From NCBI GenBank assembly GCA_913061385.1, contig CAJXTM010000111.1, positions 1 through 8,374 on the forward strand: a stretch of 8,374 nucleotides of DNA, in the 5' to 3' direction. Under the pieces are notes generated by a model. It saw only the letters and a program-made list of their open reading frames with translations. It made no database searches and was not told where the DNA came from. Source of the DNA: an uncultured Rhodopirellula sp. (GTDB lineage Bacteria; Planctomycetota; Planctomycetia; Pirellulales; Pirellulaceae). Of the stretch, positions 5,947-8,374 are shown piece after piece. The stretch's first letter is position 1, and every line of letters starts with the position of its first letter. The translations under genes and the position numbers were made by a program.

Positions 5947-6672
5947 ATGTCCAGTGTTGAAAACGAGACCGAAGTTGATCCCATGCGGGCTCGATACGAG
6001 GAATTGGCGGAATTAGCCGGGTCTCTTGCGCATGAAATCAAGAATCCACTTTCCGTGATTCACATGAATATTGACCTGCTGAGTGAGGATTTGGTCGAAC
6101 TGGATTCACATGGAAGTCGAAGGTCACTTGAGCGGGTAGACATCGTCCGGGGCCAGTGTGAGCGGATGGAGGGACTTTTGCGTGACTTCCTGAAGTACAC
6201 CCGCCTCCGTGATATCGATTTGCTTCCGGGCAACCTTAACGATCAAATCCTGATGGTGCTGCGTGCCTATCAAGCACAGGCAGATGCCGATGGAATCGAT
6301 GTTGAGAAGTATCTGGATCCGGATTTGCCAGCGATTCTCTTGCACAGTGACTCGTTGCAGGCTGCTTTGATGAATCTGGTCAAGAATGCCTTGGAGTCGA
6401 TGGATTCGGGCGGACAGTTGATGGTGCGTACGTATACCACCCGAAAAAGTGTTGCACTGGATCTCATCGACACCGGCAGCGGAGTCGATGACAATACCGT
6501 GTTGCACATGTTTGAACCGTTCTACAGCACCAAAGATGGTGGCTCCGGACTCGGTTTGCCAACGGCTAGAAAAATCATCGAGGCACATGGTGGGCGAATC
6601 AGTGTCCAAAGCGAAGTCGGACGGGGCACGAAGTTTGTTCTCGAGTTCCCCGTGCCCAAACGCTTGTCCTGA
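5947..6672 (+). CDS. Soluble NtrB-like sensor histidine kinase without a sensor domain
   Basis: A 241-residue protein made almost only of the kinase core. HisKA dimerisation/phosphoacceptor helices span about 17-85 with the H-box SLAHEIKNPL, where H29 is the predicted phosphorylated His. The HATPase_c domain spans about 95-238: N-box NLVKNALESM (N147), G1 DTGSGV (175-180), F-box EPFYSTK (190-196), G2 GGSGLGLP (198-205) and GRGTKF (225-230). The sequence resembles the NtrB/ZraS/AtoS class that usually partners NtrC-type regulators. No transmembrane helix, PAS or GAF domain is present, so the signal must come from a partner protein or another domain lost or encoded elsewhere. No response regulator is adjacent; the next gene runs the other way. 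The start at 5947 has no clear Shine-Dalgarno; ATG 5983 (residue 13) would still keep all motifs. All catalytic motifs look intact, so activity is likely; the pathway is unknown. Confidence 0.9.
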   Translation: MSSVENETEVDPMRARYEELAELAGSLAHEIKNPLSVIHMNIDLLSEDLVELDSHGSRRSLERVDIVRGQCERMEGLLRDFLKYTRLRDIDLLPGNLNDQILMVLRAYQAQADADGIDVEKYLDPDLPAILLHSDSLQAALMNLVKNALESMDSGGQLMVRTYTTRKSVALDLIDTGSGVDDNTVLHMFEPFYSTKDGGSGLGLPTARKIIEAHGGRISVQSEVGRGTKFVLEFPVPKRLS

Positions 6673-6742
6673 TCTGAACCGCAGTCCTAATCCGACCTGC
6701 AGTCCTGAAAGGCCCACACTGTGAGTCCACCGCCGTGAGGGG

Positions 6743-6775
6743 GCCCACTGTCGCAGGGAGCCCACTGTCGCAGGG
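6743..6775. repeat. Two-copy 17-nt direct repeat in the convergent gap
   Basis: GCCCACTGTCGCAGGG occurs at 6743-6758 and again at 6760-6775, identical over 16 nt. A degenerate start of the same unit (GCCCACACTGTGAG) is at 6712-6725, and GCAGTCCT recurs at 6681-6688 and 6699-6706. Together these fill most of the 115-nt gap between the two convergent genes. No T-run or clear terminator hairpin is present. Confidence 0.75.
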
Positions 6776-6787
6776 TGTCATGCCTGT

Positions 6788-8326
6788 CTATAAACGGATG
6801 ACTTGTTCTTTGGCAGCTATTTCTGTCTTCTCCTCGCAGTCGGTCGTCATTTCGATCTCGACGGACCAGCGACCATCGGCATCTCCGGTGACGAGCCAAT
6901 GAGGTTGGACGCATACACTCTGATGCACAAGCTCGAATCCAGCTTCACTTTGGCTGACTGTTTCCACTGGAAATGCCCAGATGCCGCTGGGCCGGTCGAT
7001 TTCCAAGGACACGTCAATTCCTAACCAACCGTCGGAAAGGCTAAGACCCTGAACGTCTGACAAATCGAGTTGTGTTCCGAGTTGGCCAAGGCAATTACCT
7101 TCGATATCACTGAAGTAGCGATCGTCAGCACCCGAAGGCATTCCTGCAAAGTTCATTTCAATTGCAAAGTGCAGCGGTTGATGCGCGGGCAGGTTTTCCA
7201 GAAGGTAGGTGAGCAGCAGACGATTGCTACCCGCGACCATCGTGACCGCTTTGGTGATGGTGAGCGGAATACCCCAGGCATTTCCATCACGACGCATCTG
7301 AACCTGAACACGATCAGAGCCGCGTCGAAGTTTTGTTTCGTAAGGAAGGTCAACGAAATCGCCTCGTTCCATTGCCCTTCCGGTAGCGATTGAATCCAGT
7401 GTCGTTTGATCATCATAGAAATGATCCATCAGACTTTTTCGAGGATATTTATCGTAGTGCAGATGTTGATCAAGATTCTCCTGTTTGAAAACAACTCGAT
7501 CATGGATGCTGGCGACATCTTCACCGTCTTTGCTCGGACCGTTGAGTACTTTCTGGTGATAGTTTTCCGGGCGACGTTGCAAGGTGGCTAGCAGGTTATG
7601 TCCGATACTGCGGACATCAAGTTCATACATCCTTCCCCCGCGTGCCGGAGCAAGCCAGACGCAGAGTTGGTGGTTGCTCAGGCGGATTTCTTGTAGACCG
7701 TCAAAGTTGTAATCCTCGGCAGTCGCCTGAACAGCGGTCAGTTCTGAGCTCATCACTTTATCGAGCCGCGTGTCTGCTTCGATCAGGTGATTGAAAATCG
7801 CATTTCGCAGATGTGGCAGGTAAATGCCTCCAAATGCACCATGCCAGTACGGGCAATTGCATTGCCCGCGATAGAGATGATCTCTTATCACAGACAATTC
7901 GCCCGCATCAGCCCCTGCGTCTTCAGCTTCACTAATTCGTTGGCTGACGTGCATCATGCGAGCATACATCTCGTTGGTTTCGTCATACTTAGTTTTGAAG
8001 TTTCGCCAGTAGCCTCCCCGTACAAACGACTTCATATCTTGCCATCTCTGGTGATCTTCCATGGCATGAACGACGTCTTCGAATTGTGCCTGAGCCTTAA
8101 CCGGCAACGCCCACTCTGTCATTTCCCGGTAACTGCAATCCGGTAGATAGATCTTTCCTGCTGGAGCAGTTTTTTGAACGGCCTGCCCGAGTGTTACGGT
8201 TTGGAGCCAGTCGGCGTTTTCACTAAGGGCGTCGAAGAATGATCGTAGCCAGCCATCTTCGTAGACATGTGACTTGGTGTCCGGCCAAGTGCCAAATTTT
8301 TCTCCGTCATCCCCAAATGTGAGGAT
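6788..8326 (-). CDS. GH57 4-alpha-glucanotransferase / alpha-amylase, 5'-truncated (C-terminal 512 aa)
   Basis: Family GH57 enzymes of this kind cut and transfer alpha-1,4-glucan chains in glycogen or maltodextrin metabolism, usually in the cytoplasm. The fragment begins within the catalytic domain: native residues 4-15 (FGDDGEKFGTWP) match the conserved block that carries the catalytic acid/base Asp, Asp214 in the Thermococcus litoralis enzyme. CNCPYWHGAFGGIYLPHLR (156-174) marks the helical region (DUF1925-like) after the barrel. Residues about 210-512 are the beta-sandwich C-terminal domain (DUF1926-like), with WLAPARGGRMYELD (224-237) and AIEMNFAGMPSG (388-399). The nucleophile Glu (E123 in T. 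litoralis) would lie in the missing N-terminal part, so activity cannot be judged. The T. litoralis enzyme has about 659 residues, so perhaps 150-200 are absent. The first native codon is 8326-8324; the five residues before it in frame (MYKRQ) are adapter. The stop TAG is at 6788. Transferase versus amylase is not resolvable here. Confidence 0.88.
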   Translation of the reverse strand: MLTFGDDGEKFGTWPDTKSHVYEDGWLRSFFDALSENADWLQTVTLGQAVQKTAPAGKIYLPDCSYREMTEWALPVKAQAQFEDVVHAMEDHQRWQDMKSFVRGGYWRNFKTKYDETNEMYARMMHVSQRISEAEDAGADAGELSVIRDHLYRGQCNCPYWHGAFGGIYLPHLRNAIFNHLIEADTRLDKVMSSELTAVQATAEDYNFDGLQEIRLSNHQLCVWLAPARGGRMYELDVRSIGHNLLATLQRRPENYHQKVLNGPSKDGEDVASIHDRVVFKQENLDQHLHYDKYPRKSLMDHFYDDQTTLDSIATGRAMERGDFVDLPYETKLRRGSDRVQVQMRRDGNAWGIPLTITKAVTMVAGSNRLLLTYLLENLPAHQPLHFAIEMNFAGMPSGADDRYFSDIEGNCLGQLGTQLDLSDVQGLSLSDGWLGIDVSLEIDRPSGIWAFPVETVSQSEAGFELVHQSVCVQPHWLVTGDADGRWSVEIEMTTDCEEKTEIAAKEQVIRL

Positions 8327-8374
8327 CTGTCTCTTATACACATCTGACGCTGCCGACGACTCCTTACGTGTAGA
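8327..8374. other. Nextera i5 adapter remnant (artificial)
   Basis: Not genomic. 8327-8345 is the reverse complement of the Tn5 mosaic end (CTGTCTCTTATACACATCT), 8346-8359 is the rest of the read-1 adapter (GACGCTGCCGACGA), 8360-8367 (CTCCTTAC) is the reverse complement of the i5 index GTAAGGAG that I know as S505/N505, and 8368-8374 (GTGTAGA) begins the P5 primer complement. In the minus frame of the last gene it encodes a false GTG start and the residues MYKRQ. Confidence 0.98.

Noticed and set aside
6124..6765. 213-residue minus-strand open frame opposite the kinase
   Set aside because: It covers the reverse strand of the intact HisKA/HATPase motifs and the repeat gap and shows no domain of its own.

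Overview
The window is a single assembled molecule or contig with library adapters still on both ends. Bases 1-48 and 8327-8374 are Illumina Nextera (Tn5) adapter plus index sequence, so the genomic part is 49-8326. The genes at both edges are cut by the library fragment, not by biology. The gene content points to a planctomycete (Planctomycetota), probably of marine or freshwater origin with moderate GC. The grounds are a TadG/TadE pair of the type common in that phylum, a fused uroporphyrinogen-III methyltransferase/synthase, the diaminopimelate aminotransferase (DapL) route to lysine, a GH57 glucanotransferase, and several starts without a clear Shine-Dalgarno. The assignment comes from recalled family resemblance, not from a search.

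Layout. 49-1229 (+): the end of a TadG-like gene and a complete TadE-like gene, the tail of a tight-adherence (Flp pilus) cluster. 1257-3641 (-): a tightly packed operon in the order cobA-hemD fusion, a small carboxymuconolactone-decarboxylase-family gene, then mobA. Its genes overlap by 4 nt or lie 7 nt apart. 3642-3771: a divergent promoter region. 3772-4035 (+): rpsT (ribosomal protein bS20), followed by a strong intrinsic terminator that also reads well in the other direction. 4225-5487 (-): dapL. 5488-5946: a 459-nt gap with no recognised gene, ending in a possible sigma-54 promoter. 5947-6672 (+): a small soluble NtrB-like histidine kinase with no sensor domain. 6673-6787: a short convergent gap with small repeats. 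6788-8326 (-): the C-terminal three quarters or so of a GH57 4-alpha-glucanotransferase/alpha-amylase.

How the genes work together. The minus-strand operon supplies the first branch step toward siroheme and the final guanylylation of molybdenum cofactor. These are the two cofactors needed by assimilatory nitrite and nitrate reductases, so it may serve nitrogen assimilation; that link is inferred. The other genes look like separate housekeeping or surface functions: translation, lysine/cell-wall precursor, glycogen or maltodextrin metabolism, and pilus assembly. I see no CRISPR array, phage, native insertion sequence, tRNA or rRNA. I found no convincing new multigene system. The most useful second looks are the adapter-made protein N-termini, the CxxC-less family member inside the cofactor operon, the sensorless kinase with its possible sigma-54 promoter, and a His in place of the usual active-site Tyr in DapL.
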